Position numbers and translations under genes: made by a program
Shown here: in pieces, positions 23,880-36,100 of the stretch
How the letters are laid out: every line of letters starts with the position of its first letter
Position numbering within the stretch: the first letter of the stretch is position 1
Notes under the pieces: generated by a model
The model's input: the letters and a program-made list of their open reading frames with translations, nothing else
What the model was told of the DNA's origin: nothing
Database searches by the model: none
Source: Sparassis latifolia
Taxonomy: Eukaryota > Basidiomycota > Agaricomycetes > Polyporales > Sparassidaceae
Direction of reading: 5' to 3'
NCBI GenBank assembly: GCA_018466975.1
Contig: CM031557.1
Location: forward strand, 3,162,001-3,226,000
Length of the DNA stretch: 64,000 nucleotides

Positions 23880-24480
23880 TACGATATTAGCAGTAAAGGG
23901 CCGTAAAATAACAGACTCTCTCAGAAGGAGGCACACCTCGCGAAGGGGTGAAACAGGGCCCAAAAATTGAGAGAGCAGCAGACCCGATGTAGTCTGAATC
24001 CAGTCGCCCGGGTGCGAACGCCGCGAAGTGCGCTGAAGGACGACACCACCGTGTTACCGGAGAGCGAGGAAATCGCAGACGTACGATGCTGGCACAAAAC
24101 GGCAGTAAAATAACAGACGACCTCGCGAAGAGGCAAAGAAGATCCGAAAAATTCACAGAGCAGCAGACCCGACGTAGTCTGAATTCAGTTGCCCGCCATG
24201 CGAGCGCCGTGAAGTGCACCGAAGGACGACCAAAAGACGAAATATCGTCTACCCAACTTGCGCCCATGCCTGTCTTGCCTCGTACATCTTGTCCACCTAC
24301 GGATCCTGCCTCCACGACGACGCAGAAGGCGGCTGGCCGTGCGCCGCCGGTTTCACCCCACGCAGCACGCAATGAGGTTTCAAAGGGTTGAACACGCCTC
24401 AATATGCGCATCCAGTATGGATACCGGCATTCACGCGCCCTAACATGTCGTAATCTCTAGGTGAGACCGCTGCCACGGTC
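23880..24480. repeat. Two tandem copies of the CAGCAGACC...GTAGTCTGAAT motif block
   Basis: AGAGCAGCAGACCCGA.GTAGTCTGAAT occurs at about 23,968 and 24,158, each followed about 45 bp later by a GCGAAGTGC or GTGAAGTGC motif. The same pair of motifs is found at about 27,420-27,480 (-), 28,130-28,190 (-), 41,720-41,785 (+) and 49,925-49,995 (+), so these are pieces of one dispersed repeat family. Confidence 0.6.
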
Positions 24481-26489
24481 ATAATGAACACAATCCATCC
24501 AACACGGATGGGGAAACTCGCTTACAAACCAACTGTCTGCAATGCTACTGTTCTGCGCAGGCGCACAGAAGACAATACAGGAATCCAGCGCCCGATAATG
24601 GAGTATTCCAGTTGCTCGGCGCGCACTATCGATTTTTCGACGGATATCTGTGAACGACCGATGTGCATGAGGCGCACGGCTCGCGACCGTGGCCAGCGGC
24701 ACTCAGTGAGCGCATCGAAGGCACACGTGACCATGCTCGGTGTCCATTTCGGCAAGACTCGTGCGGACGAGAAGACCGGGACAGAAAGCCCCCGGCCGTG
24801 TCACACAGGACACAGGACGATGCCGGTAGCGATTCGATTATGGGGAGTTGGTTGTGGTGCCGCCCATTCCTACGACGTATCCCAAGCACGGCCGGTCCGC
24901 CCTCAGAGTAGCTCAGAGTCGCCTGAGCGTCGCGTCTCTGCGCATAGGTAGAGGCGGGGAGGTTGCTGGTGCGTCGTTCGACTGTTGCTCCCGGACCCTG
25001 CTAGAGTGAGTCGAGAGGAACTTGAATGCTCAGACTGAGCCCGCTCGTGAATGTGGACGACGTCGAGATGATCCCCGCGGGACGAGCATCGCGGTCGCAG
25101 GTCTGCTGCCGCGAGCATCAGGTGATAAATCACAATACTGTGGCGTGGGACTTTCACAATCGCGACCACGTGGTAAACGCGTCGACGTCGCGGTGTCCCC
25201 TCGACTTCGTATCATTCGTATCCTGGCCTGCATCCGCCCTGCGCATCGCAGATGAAACCTGCCACTACATTAACTTACTTCACCATTCAAGCTTCAAGCT
25301 TCAAGACTGGGTACTTTCTGTTATCAGCATCCGCAGTCCGACGTTTATTTTCACATGCGGCTACGGTCTGGCTATTAGCACCCCTCCTTGGCCCAATCTC
25401 TCGTCTGAAAATTCCAGCAGGTACATCGTCTGCAGTAGAGACCTCCGATTTCTCACCGATATCATTACCAGGGAAGCACAGCCATGGCGATTTCCCCCCA
25501 TGTGTGGAGCCGTATACCTCTACATCGTGGTACAGACGTCTACGAGTGAGCACTATCTGCATGCTCCGCCTGTCCCAACTGACCCTCGCGAGATCGAGCA
25601 TCATAGTCACAGGCAAGCGAGGCCTCTAATCGTTCTAGAGCCCGGGCACCACCTTGCAACAGACACTCCTCCACCATCGCATGTCCCTATCAATATGATC
25701 TGAGCGAAATCGGTCCTCGTTCACCATCCAGGCTGCAAATTTGTCTCGACGCTGTACACACACCGTCTATGGGTCCGATACCGACTCACCGCGAAACCGA
25801 AACGAGTTACGGGAGCCTATATATCGACCACGCACCCGTGTCTCACTGAACGTCCGTGGAATATCTGGCACATACTGACCCCGAGATGATCATGATGGAC
25901 GCATCCTCAACGACGCATCGACCCTATCATGACCGTGGAGCTCAAAGGAAGAGTGCGCGCTGCCGGATTTTCTGGCGTGCTCCGTGGACATGGCGGCCAG
26001 ACGCGGTTTGTACTTAACGTTATGTTATGCAGGGCGATGCCCTTCAAGCTTCATCGCGCGACGTCGTCGTGTACGCACAAGATTCTGACGACACTGGCTC
26101 TGCGGTATTCTGCTTGCAGTTGTGAGCAACTCCGGTGTGTCTTTTCGTCAGTGGGACATTGCTGCCGTTCAAGTAAGTGATGATTACTTGTCTTACAGCT
26201 GAGATTATTTGTACGATCTCGAGTTGGTATTGGTCGGGCAGCGAGTTTCGATACATGTGGGATGGATGTTGAGGAGCTTTAAGTCTCGGATGCGAAGATT
26301 CTGGGTGTTGTCATTTTCACGTCGAGACCACTACACATAAATAATTCGACACTAACCTTCGTAGAAAGGAAACCAAAGGGAAACCACATCGTCCGAGTCA
26401 CCCGTGCTGGCGTCTTTTCACACGCCATCACGTGCATCCAGCAAAACTTTTATTATCTCCCTGCTCTCCCTCCTCTAATTCTTCACCAC
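24481..26489. other. Arm interior without a confident gene
   Basis: Open frames here (for example 25,026-25,703, +) match the right arm only at DNA level. Differences between the arms fall mostly at first and second codon positions of the candidate frames and are mostly transitions, which argues against selection for protein. One arm-specific short peptide candidate on the right arm (43,518-43,700) is listed separately. Confidence 0.4.
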
Positions 26490-27640
26490 CACAGCAGACC
26501 CATAGCCGCGACGCTCGCCCCGCGCAGGACATTCGACCTTCGACGTCCATCCTCGCGAGCGGGCAAGGTCTGAGCATTCAATCCCTCTCGATCGACTCTA
26601 GCAGGGTCCGACAACTCATCATCGAGCGACGCACCAGCAACACGTCCCGGGGCCCGCCAATGCTCGAAGACACGTCACGTCACCCATAGCGGACGCAGAG
26701 GGCATAGCGGACGCAGAGGGTTCAGCGGGCACGGGTTTTGGGAACACGTCGCAGGGATCGGGCGTCGCGCACACACGTCCCAGCGTCCCAGCGCTATCGG
26801 CCCGTACCCTCGCAGGTAAGTAACTAGCGCGGGCAGCGCACGCATTCTCTTAGGATCGTACAGCTGTGTCACCCGGAGGCGTAACATTCCGGAGCTGACG
26901 ATCACCCCGGCCGAAAGGGGACAGACGTGTTGTAGGAGCGGCGCCCTTACGGGGCTCGGCGCGCCCTGGCCAGGGTAACCCGAGCCCGATGCGCTGCAGC
27001 GCGGCCCGCCCACGGTTTCCGTGGGCACGCTGTCCCGTCGTGACAATCCGTGCGTCGGCGCCACCTGTATTGGGGGCGCAGGCGCGGGACAAGGTCCGCA
27101 CCCAGAGGGGAGGACGCGCCGAACGCGTGCGCGTCCGCGTGCGGCGCACTTGCTTGACAGGTGACGCTGCGCACCCGGGGCCACGCAACCCGAAGTGCGA
27201 GAGCGCGTGAGGGAGAATTGCACCCGCCGCACAAAGCCGTGGCTGAGCGGGGCGGAAGTCTGCTACTTACCAGCACGGTGTGCGGCGGGGGTCGGCGTGG
27301 TGTAATGCCGCGCCTGGTGCTAGACGGAGGCTGGGGGGATTTACGGGTACGAGGCGCACGGGCGCAGTTTGGTTTATGGTTAGGGGGCGGTGTGTGTGTG
27401 GTGTCCTTTAGCGCACTTCGCGGCGCACGGGAAGTTCTTTTCCAGCGTAACTCGATTCAGACTACACTGGGTCTGCTGTGAAATTTTTGGATTTTTTGGG
27501 TCTCCTTTGGGAGGCTTGGTTTTTGGATGTTGGAGAATGTGTGCTGGTGAGTCTCCTGGTGTGTTGCGTGTTGGCGATGCTGACACGTCATTGATCAGGA
27601 AGTCTTGCATATTTCATTAAGCTTGTTCGTCGGTGGCGAT
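26490..27640 (-). repeat. 1.1-kb GC-rich mobile repeat, copy A
   Basis: Nearly identical (roughly 95% by eye) to the complement of 49,770-50,832; a more diverged copy lies at 41,560-42,660. Landmarks include a hairpin GCCCACGG-TTT-CCGTGGGC at 27,008-27,026, the CAGACTACACTGGGTCTGCTG motif near 27,457 and AGGAAGTCTTGCAT near 27,598. Homology to copy B stops sharply at about 27,635. Long open frames on both strands (for example 27,232-26,675, -) look like by-products of GC richness. The element class is unknown: no terminal repeats or LTRs were found. Confidence 0.7.
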
Positions 27641-28039
27641 GAGTGCAACGTCGAGTTGTGTTGTTCGCTGACCTGGGGGCACGCTCAGTGTGCACTTGTT
27701 CTGTCGATATGTTATTTCTGCCTGCTGCAATCACATTCCGTGTCTGATCCTTCTCTAATCTCTTCCACTGCCTTGTCGTGTGTCGAACATTTTTTATGTC
27801 GCCCTGAGCGGACGTTTTTATGTGTCCTGCATTGCCTGGCCGGTCGGTAAGCAGCACATGGTCCTGCTCTTTGGACGATACACATTGAAGCATGTGCCTA
27901 ATAGATGATGAACTGGTCATCGAGACCTCCGCATGAAGGATGCGTTCCACCCCCCACACACGTCATCGCGTCTTCGTTCGGCCTTGAGCCGCACGTACTC
28001 GGAGGCTGTCCCACTTCTGCGCTCCAGGCCCTAGAGCGC

Positions 28040-28500
28040 AGAGTAGGTCCTCCACGCCTCCTTGGACCAGTCCGTACGAGGCGGCGGGGTGCGGTTCACG
28101 GGGCGGTGTGTGGGCGATGTTCTTCGCGCCACTTCATGGCGCGCAGTTTTTTTTCCGTGCGTAACTCGATTCAGACTACACCGGGTCTGCTGTGGAAATT
28201 TTCCGAATTTGTTTGGTCTCTTCGTGAGCCTTGGGTTATATGTCGGTGGATCGGGCTCGACGGTGAGGTTGTCTCGCACGTCGTCGGCGTTGACACTTCA
28301 TTCATCAGGAAGTCTGGCATTTTTTGTTGGGCATTTTCGTGAAGCGTGTTCGTCGGTGGCGATGGGTGCGATGTCCAGTTGTATTGTTCGCTGATCTGGG
28401 GCGCGCTCAGTTTGTAGTTGCTCTGTCGCAATAGGTTGTTCCTATTTACTGTGATCATATTCTGTTGTCTGATCTTTCGCCGGAACCCCCTCCGCTGCTC
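28040..28500 (-). repeat. Partial, diverged copy of the GC-rich repeat family
   Basis: Contains GATTCAGACTACACCGGGTC (about 28,168), CAGGAAGTCTGGCATTTTT (about 28,306) and GTTCGTCGGTGGCGAT (about 28,348), the same order and orientation as in 27,450-27,650, so it is a tandem truncated copy. Confidence 0.6.
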
Positions 28501-28692
28501 CATCCTGTGTCGACCACCTTTTATTCTTCAGGTGTCGCTCTGCCATGGTGAGTGGGTTGTTTGTTTGGTACATTTTTGATCGTGACGTAGTTCATCAGAT
28601 CTCGAGACGGATGCGATATCGCCTTGTATATGTGGCAACCATGTGTAGTTTTTTGGTTCAATTTTATCAGTGTGTGTTCCGCCCACTGTTAT

Positions 28693-28743
28693 CTGCACTA
28701 CGCTGTCTTCTGCACTACGCTGTCTTCTGCACTACGCTGTCTT
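28693..28743. repeat. 17-bp minisatellite, three units
   Basis: Unit CTGCACTACGCTGTCTT repeated three times exactly, then a partial unit. The corresponding place in the related segment at 38,505-38,535 has a single diverged unit, so the array expanded here. Confidence 0.85.
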
Positions 28744-28859
28744 CTGCACTCTCAATATCGCGCGTTCTGGCACCTGCACCGACCTGGCTATTTACCTCCT
28801 GCATCCTCCATAATATTGACCGGATCCTATGGTGAGTGATCGTTGTGCCTAACCTAAGA

Positions 28860-30125
28860 TTGAACGCGGAGGCGTCGGTGCGATGGCGGTCTCCGGGAGG
28901 TCTCTGTGCATGATGCATGATGCACGATGCATCGTCGTTAGGTCGGTGAACAAAAAGGGGAAAAACGGAAAGTGTAGATCTCTTGAAGTTTAAACAGCGA
29001 TCGACGACACTATCAGTTTGAGACTCGGAAGTTCGACCACAATTTACAACCCTGCATTCGCAGCGGAGTGACTGAGAAGAGTGCGGGTGCCGATTCATTC
29101 AATGAGATCTGTTGTACCGATCGCGGAAGGTAATCGTAGCAAGTTTACCGGAAGTATTTTAACCTAACAGAATTGCTCAGCCCCTGATCCTCTGCAAATC
29201 GCAAAGTCGAGCGAACAAAGGGCCCGCATAGAAACAACATTCACCTGCCACTGGCAAGTACTGCCACTAGTGGGTGAGCTAGACAACGAAACCGGAGTAG
29301 AAGACACGTAGAAGGAAACACTAGTACTTCGTTCAGCGTGCCTATCATGATGGAGTCCGTTCCCCGGCCCAGGCAGTGCTAGTCGCCAGTGGCCAATTGT
29401 CCTGCACCTTATACTTGCGCCAGGTATCCGGGAAAAAAGTACAGGTGACCTGTGGCAATGAGGCGGCAGATCAAACGTTGCTGTGCGACAAGCAGTGCAG
29501 AACGTCTTCAGAACATTCCTGCGGACCAAAACCAGCTGAAAAAAATGTTTTTCCATCCTCCTTAACAGAGTGAAGTAAGGTTTTGTGCTCTTAACTGCAT
29601 AGCACGAAAGCAGCGAGTGATATGACCTGGTACCCAACCCCGGCGGGGGATGACAACGCTGGATTCATGAAAACAATGCATACATGCATATTTTGATTTT
29701 GCGTGGACTTCTAATGGAAAACATTGTTGTTTTAAACAAAAGGCAGAACGGATGCTATGTGAGTCGTTGCAGAGTGCATTGTACTCGGGCCGAGATGTTT
29801 GTCTCAAATCATGGCGCCCATAGAGGCAAATAATCCTGTTTGGCCGCCTCGTGCCGCCACTCCAGCCACTGGTCGTGGTAGCCGATATATATCGCGAGTA
29901 CAAAGACAAGGTCATTAGCTAACGTTATAGCAGCCTCACGTATAATTCCCGCCCTCGCGTTCGTCCAAACCCACCATTGCCAATTTACACTCCCTTCGCC
30001 GTGCCGGTCATTTCAGAACTTGGCACTTGGCTCGATAAGAGTAATTCAAGGAAGGTGGGAAGGTACATGTAGCTGCACATCTCCGAACGCGTATCTTCGC
30101 CATCTGACTCGTTCTCCCGCGACAG
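28860..30125. other. Stretch upstream of the F-box gene
   Basis: No confident gene. Small palindromic repeats of ATGCATGATGCA occur at about 28,908-28,936. Minus-strand frames at 29,637-29,164 and 29,915-29,562 lack protein-like features. The F-box start at 30,126 is preceded directly by CCGCGACAG, which could be an intron acceptor, so a 5' exon may lie in this stretch. Confidence 0.3.
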
Positions 30126-31799
30126 ATGCCCGTTCACACTCCACTTCATCTCACACAGGCCAAGTCTGCCTCGTTGCGGGAAGAGGGACTAATCAAGCAG
30201 TACCTCAGGAGACTACCAGAACCGAGTGTGCCTCACAATGCCCAGATCTGGGCCGCGAAAGTGGTGCTGATAAAGATCCGTCTTCGCGAGCTGCGTTTGG
30301 TGGAGGAATTGGCCGCCCCTCGAATAGTCCCGGCGATTAGGAAGCAGATCACAGCCATGTTGTTGGCGCGCAACCTATCAACTTGGCTCGCCTTCCCCAT
30401 TAACAACTTACCTGTGGAGATCTTCATCCAGATTTTCCGCTTCGTCGTGTACAGTCAAACAAACCCATACGACGGAATACGACAACGGATGTACTTGACG
30501 TGGGTTTGTAGGCATTGGAGAACCATCGCTATCGCTGATCAGATACCTTGGAGCTTCGTGTGGTACAGAGGGAGGGCGCCGTGGCCCCTAGCCGAGCTGT
30601 TCTTGGAACGGGCAGGAACCGCTCCCCTAGATATTGTGGTAGAGGATAGGTCGAAGATTCCGGACGATCAGGAGCCGCCGCCCCCCCTCACGGCCCAGGA
30701 CGTGGACTATCTGATGGACGAGATCTCCCCGCGCATTGGGCAGATTCGTAGCCTCGAACTTTTCGTGCAGGGATATTTTCCCACAATCCGTATCATGTTT
30801 TGGCTCTGCAACGGTGGCATTCCGCATATCATGACACGATTCAAGGTGTACCGAGGCATGACACCCTTCTTGTGGGAACTGCAGGATTCGCAGGACATCC
30901 AGCAGCGTTGTATGATCCCGCTGTGTGGCGGGAACGTACCCAAGCTGGAGGAGCTTCACCTTGACGGGATCGGTATAGACTGGCAGATTTTTCCGGCGAG
31001 GAACCTGCGGTCAATCGACCTTCGTCGGATTGGGTGGGATTTCAATCCATCTCCCGAGCGGTGGATTGCCATGTTACAGGGATGTCCGAACCTCTACAAG
31101 CTCGTCTTAATGGAGACAGGTCCCAGATTGGACTACGCAGCTATCAGACGAGTACATCTCCCCAACCTGCGCGATTTCGCGCTGGGTAATGCCAGCCTGC
31201 AATTCGCCCTATACATCTTCGCCTTTATGTATGCGCCGCGTCTCATGAAACTGACGTACGACACCATGAAATCAGAAGACTACGGGCCACTCCTGGACGT
31301 CGCCACGACGTTCCGCGAGATGAAGGTTTTAGCGATTCAAAACGTGAATTTCAACCCAACACAGCAGAATTTGCGGAGGACAGTGAAGCTGCTTGAGAGG
31401 ATGTCCAATCTCCAATTCTTGAAGATTGGTGATGTGACCCAGCAATTCCTGGATGCTTTCATGGAGGACCCTCGCGACTACCGCGAAGAGGATCCCGTGA
31501 ACGAATCGCCCCAGGCAAATGCGCCCCTCTCGGTTTTGTGCCCAGACCTCCAGTACTTGTTAGTGCTGGGGCAGGAACCGGACTCCTTGATCAGATTCTT
31601 GCGCGGTCGACGTGCACTGGGTGTTCCGTTCAGTGCGGCATACCTTGATGAGCGATTCCATGCAACGTTGACGGACGAGCAGGTTAAGGCAATGCACGCA
31701 GAGCTGACGGATGAGCTGTTCATCATACGCGGGACGTCGCCGGGGCTGGCCGAGGAAGAAATAGACAAGGAGATTGCAGCGACAGTGCAAGTGGTGTAA
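30126..31799 (+). CDS. F-box/LRR-like protein
   Basis: Uninterrupted 557-codon frame. After a helical N-terminal region (residues about 15-80, EEGLIKQYLRRLPEP...LRELRLVEEL) comes an F-box at about residues 85-140: FPINNLPVEIFIQIFRFVV, then YLTWVCRHWRTIAIADQIPWSFVWY, the usual L-P-x-E-I/L-x-x-x-I/L-F core followed by the V-C-R-x-W element. The remaining 400 residues contain irregular leucine-rich units (GGNVPKLEELHLDGI, PARNLRSIDLRRIGW, GCPNLYKLVLMETG, HLPNLRDFALGNASL) typical of the large F-box families of Agaricomycetes. F-box proteins recruit substrates to SCF ubiquitin ligases through Skp1; the substrate here is unknown. It lies inside the inverted-repeat island and appears intact. The methionine at 30,126 is taken as the start because the frame closes soon upstream. 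Confidence 0.85.
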   Translation: MPVHTPLHLTQAKSASLREEGLIKQYLRRLPEPSVPHNAQIWAAKVVLIKIRLRELRLVEELAAPRIVPAIRKQITAMLLARNLSTWLAFPINNLPVEIFIQIFRFVVYSQTNPYDGIRQRMYLTWVCRHWRTIAIADQIPWSFVWYRGRAPWPLAELFLERAGTAPLDIVVEDRSKIPDDQEPPPPLTAQDVDYLMDEISPRIGQIRSLELFVQGYFPTIRIMFWLCNGGIPHIMTRFKVYRGMTPFLWELQDSQDIQQRCMIPLCGGNVPKLEELHLDGIGIDWQIFPARNLRSIDLRRIGWDFNPSPERWIAMLQGCPNLYKLVLMETGPRLDYAAIRRVHLPNLRDFALGNASLQFALYIFAFMYAPRLMKLTYDTMKSEDYGPLLDVATTFREMKVLAIQNVNFNPTQQNLRRTVKLLERMSNLQFLKIGDVTQQFLDAFMEDPRDYREEDPVNESPQANAPLSVLCPDLQYLLVLGQEPDSLIRFLRGRRALGVPFSAAYLDERFHATLTDEQVKAMHAELTDELFIIRGTSPGLAEEEIDKEIAATVQVV

Positions 31800-31862
31800 C
31801 TAGTTGTACCGCGGGGAAGGTCTAGGGGTAGAAGAGCGCTTGATCTATACCAGCTTACATAT

Positions 31863-32186
31863 GTGTGTCCTGGGTTTATCGAGCCCGATATCTCGTTTGA
31901 TAACACCGAGCACGCTGAAGTGACTATGTTCGGTGCCGCACCGAGTCCGAATTCGCCACAAGCGATCAAGCGGTCTCTACAGGCTGCGAAGGAGCGCTAC
32001 CTCGCGGAGAAGGAACGGTATCGCCGCGAGAGGGAAGAGCGTAAACGCAAGATGTCAACAGGTCCGGCGCGCGAGAGGTGTGTCCGTCGCAGAATAATGG
32101 GATGTCCGGATTTTGCGACGACCTTTGGGGGGATTATCCAGGGATCTCTCAAACCCCGCACAAGTCCACGTCACCGTCATGCATAA
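31863..32186 (+). CDS. Hypothetical short ORF with a basic coiled coil
   Basis: Frame of 107 codons shortly after the F-box gene. Its middle (AIKRSLQAAKERYLAEKERYRREREERKRKMS) is a charged helix typical of real proteins. The flanks are less convincing and there is no recognised domain. It could be an exon of a separate gene or a 3'-UTR frame. Confidence 0.25.
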   Translation: MCPGFIEPDISFDNTEHAEVTMFGAAPSPNSPQAIKRSLQAAKERYLAEKERYRREREERKRKMSTGPARERCVRRRIMGCPDFATTFGGIIQGSLKPRTSPRHRHA

Positions 32187-33161
32187 GATTCAGATCTCCA
32201 TGATCTTGTCGGCGTTTGCCGTGTGGTTCGTTTTCTTACCCATTCTGAACAGTTGCAACTGTTGAGTACTTGAGTCAGCGACTCGGACTAAGGCATCAAC
32301 GACGAGCACTATACGAAACATGTACTACACACAAGGTTACAGTAAGTATGGTGTTCCTGACCTCTTCAAGTTGTGCTGCTCAACCTCTCGCTGGTTTCCA
32401 TCGTTCCAGCATCACAGGACTGAAGGAAGGTTCAGTAGATGCCTTTCGCGAGGTCAACCGCTTTGGTAACCAATGGTTTAAGTTCCGGAGGAAAGTCTAT
32501 TTTTGTCGGCGGACAATGTCCAATGGCTACATCGTTGGCACAGAAGGCAGCTCTTAGGCGCCTAGGCGCCTCAAGTTTGCCGTGTGGTCTCGGTCATCAC
32601 ATCTACCGCATGCGAACCTTCCAATTCAACCAGTGAGTGCTCACATGCTCCTGCTAATTTTGACGCATTGCCGCCCACGTTGCTCATGCTAGGCAGGTGC
32701 AGCCACCAGCACAGTGCAACGGTCGGCGACGGCGACAGGCAGTCCTGCTGCCAGAGCACCCGAATGTCGCACCTCTTCTTCAGAATATCTGTGGTCGAAG
32801 GGAGAGAACGACTGACAGCAAATCTAGTAGCCTGCCGTTTAGTGCCGAGGTGTTTTAGACCTCTCTGTTATGCGTTATAGTAGGTCTCTCATTATAAAAC
32901 ATTACAAGCAGTACTGCCTACTCACAGGACTCAATGCATGCCGACGTAGGTATTTTGAAATCAGGGTGTGATGTGACCAAGCATAACCAAGCGCATGTAG
33001 GGGGCCAATTGAATCCGACCCGACAGTATACTCCATCACTGGCGATGTCCGGGACAACCTCATTGCAAAAGCTCGAACCACAACCGGTGATCGCCCCAGC
33101 ATCTGACTGATGAGTACATAGGTGTCGGGAGCCACGACTCTAGCACTGAACTTCTCTCACC
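32187..33161. other. Intergenic stretch with a perfect 16-bp palindrome
   Basis: No gene seen. AGGCGCCTAGGCGCCT at 32,556-32,571 is a perfect palindrome. The remainder is the probable promoter region of the EF-hand gene. Confidence 0.5.
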
Positions 33162-36100
33162 ATGGCTTTGTCCAATCTCTTCAGAATACGCGGCCTCAAA
33201 AGCTTCATGGGCCGTGAGAGGAGGAAGTCCGCGCTGCCGGCTCCGTTACCTTTAGCCGCAAGTGCAGACACTTTCCCTTCATCTGCGCTGCCATCTTTGG
33301 AGATTGCCGCTGCGCACAGTACCTCGCCCGTGAGCGCTGCACTTTCCGACTCCACTGTACCTACAATCCTTCCATGGACCCCTCTGGATTCCCCACCGCA
33401 ATCTATGCCAGAGGCGGTTGTGTTTCTTTCTCCAGGTACTTCTTCTCCTATTCTACAAGAGCGTGGAAGTGGAGCGCACGCCAACCGTCTCCATTTGAAC
33501 ACCACTTCCGACTCGTCGATGAGCGACGTTTCTGTCTCGACCACTGACGATGACCGTGTTATCGGCACACTTACCGTGGTTTCTGCCCAAATCAACAAGC
33601 ATGGTAGCAGTTCGAAGGCCGAACAAGCATTGAACGCCCTAGGTACGTGGTTCGACTGACTTGCGATTTCTGGCTAACACGTCGATGACAGATGACAAAG
33701 TTACCACGATCCAGGATCAAGAAACCCTGGTGACTACTCTATATGCCCAAATCGAGCCGGCAGTGGCTCTTGAAGCTGTCAGTGGCGTCAAAAATCTATC
33801 GAAGATGGGATAAATTTATTTCTTGACGGCATGCCTGTTTTGATGAAAGCTTTGGATGAAGTTGCGGAGATTCACCCATTCGTTCAAGGTGACTAGTATT
33901 TGTCATCCGGACAGATGAGAGACTAACGAGTTTTCTAGTGGCCGTCCTCGCATTCAAAGCTGTGTATACGCTCGAAACGAAACGGCGGGCAAATGACAAG
34001 AAGATTATTGCTCTGTACGTGGAGATGAAGGATATGATTGCGGTTTTGATCCAGTGAGTTCTTCTCGGTTTGTTTCGGACTTCAACCCACAACAGCGACA
34101 CACCAGATTGAAGACTGTAAAAGATGAAGAAGATGTTGGCCCGGACGGTGTCACTCTAAAGGGCCGTCTGCAGGGTCTTGTGAAGAAGACTGCGGATGAC
34201 ATGAAGAACTGTGCGAACACATGTGATGCGTATTCGAAGATGAAGCTACTTGCGAAGGTCCTCAAAGGACCACTGTGGGAAGGCACTCTCACAAATTTCG
34301 GCATCATATTCACGAAGCGCAGGACCGAATTGGAATTCGCTTTGTCTATTCATATTGGCCGCGGGGTTGACAAGGCGAATCGGAAACTGGACAATCTAGC
34401 GCAGGAGCTGAAAGAGAGGTAAGTTCGTCCCTTTCAGCTGGACTACGTAGGTTATGCATCACCGTTTTCAGGACAGACATGTTACTCCAGTTCATGCAAT
34501 CCTATGTTCCGCTAGAGCAAAGGGAACTCGTTGCATTAGTGCAAAAGAAAGGAGGGACTAAGGCTGTTATGGATAACGAGAACGTGCTGAAGGAGCTTAA
34601 TTCGTACGAATCAAGGCGTCCTACGAAGACTGGTGACACGCAAAATCAAGCAAGTTTGGGACATGCTCGCACGAGCAAAGACGATTTCGAAGAATTGAAG
34701 TCGGATCTCCGCCACGATCCTGCCGCGGCTGCCATCAACAATTTTCAAACGTTTGAGCCCAAGTTTGCGATACAACAGAGGCAGCTCATCGAGGAAGTGG
34801 ACAGAGTGGTAACGCGCGAGAGTGATCGGGTTATCCAGTCAGTAACCTCTAGACCGCACGACAAGGTCGTTGATCGGGTGAGCATCTTGTATTGCACCTC
34901 TGGCCCAATCTTTTCAACGTGCGATCTACATGCAGGATCTTTACAACGTATGGAAGGAAATGGTCTGTTCTGTAAGGTTCTACTTGGCTTTTTCGGACTG
35001 ATATCGGATTAATTAGGGATGGCGCGGGACTGTGAAGGCTAGACACTTCGTCCTTGCTCTTCGGGATTACTACCAGGAAAAGACAGATGGTGGGATCAGG
35101 AAGGAGTCTGCCACCAAGAGTGTTCTGACTCCTGACCCCGATGCGTGGGCCCTGGAGTATCTCAGCGTCAAGAGGCTACATTCTATCATTGATGCGTTTG
35201 ACGAGGACGCTTCAGGATTCATAACTGTGGCGGAAGTCAACAAATTGACAGCAATTCGCCCTCTCGATTGGAGGTGAGTGCTTAAGTCGGTATTGCCGCA
35301 TTCCAGACACCATTTGACTGTTTGGTGACGATAGCTTACTCCACTGGATCGCCTATTGGGCTGTCGGTGAGTCTGATCATCATTCAAATTTTCTCGCTGT
35401 TGAAATTGCCATGCAGGATGGCAGATCAATGCCACAATCTATATCCGCAGAATCAATGAGCTACTCGGAAAGATGTTTGCAATCAAGGAGGAAGTCTATG
35501 CTACGAATGGTCCCTATGTCGACGAATACCTTCACACTGTATGGGCGGGGGTCACTAGTTTGACTTGCTCGATGCGGCCCATGACATCCAGTGATAATCT
35601 TCAAGCACGATTCAAAAGTCGCATGGATGCAGAAGAAGAGCGTATCCGCACAAATTTGGAGGCTGTACGATACAACATCAATGACATGGAGACACTATCG
35701 CTAATCACAGGACCTGGAACGATCGAGAAGGTCAGAGCATCTTCATCTGCTGGTGCGCCCGACCCTGATGTTGTCCGCTCGTTTTGCACCCCTAGCATAT
35801 TTTTCCGTTGATTTATTTGCTCTTAAAGCGTGACTTTGAGATCGTGCGTCTGTGTCGAACCAAGGTGATCGACAGGAATGAGCTACGGGATTGCGCCGAT
35901 AGTCTGAAGTGGGTGTTTGATGCTGTCCAAGCCCGTTACGACGAGCTGAAAGGTGTGATCGGGTCATCGTCGTTTGTGGTCCAATCTCATTCACAAATAT
36001 CTAGATATTTTCAGACAGCAAAAGCTCGACCTCGATCAACAATTTAAGACTATCTGGGAAGAGCTCGTACGTATATTTTTACAACTGTCACGCAGCGTGG

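Larger units (their letters stand above)
22190..28860 (+). repeat. Left arm of a large inverted repeat
   Basis: Successive blocks match the complement of 41,100-46,525 in mirror order: 22,227-22,660 with 46,120-46,520; 22,700-22,800 with 45,950-46,050; 23,050-23,100 with 45,690-45,740; 24,485-25,010 with 44,210-44,760; 25,150-25,620 with 43,600-44,110; 26,000-26,330 with 42,850-43,170; 26,490-27,740 with 41,350-42,650; and 28,500-28,860 with about 41,150-41,260. Similarity in the 24.5-25.0 kb block is roughly 85% by eye. It includes short local duplications (22,040-22,180 with 22,190-22,330; 23,030-23,110 with 23,350-23,420). Confidence 0.75.

Noticed and set aside
25026..25703. 225-codon plus-strand frame in the left arm
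   Set aside because: The right-arm counterpart does not preserve it; substitutions and indels disrupt the frame.
26675..27232. 185-codon frame on the minus strand, matched at 50,171-50,713
   Set aside because: Near-identity reflects the recent DNA repeat. Both strands have long frames because of high GC, and the diverged third copy at 41.6-42.7 kb does not keep the frame.
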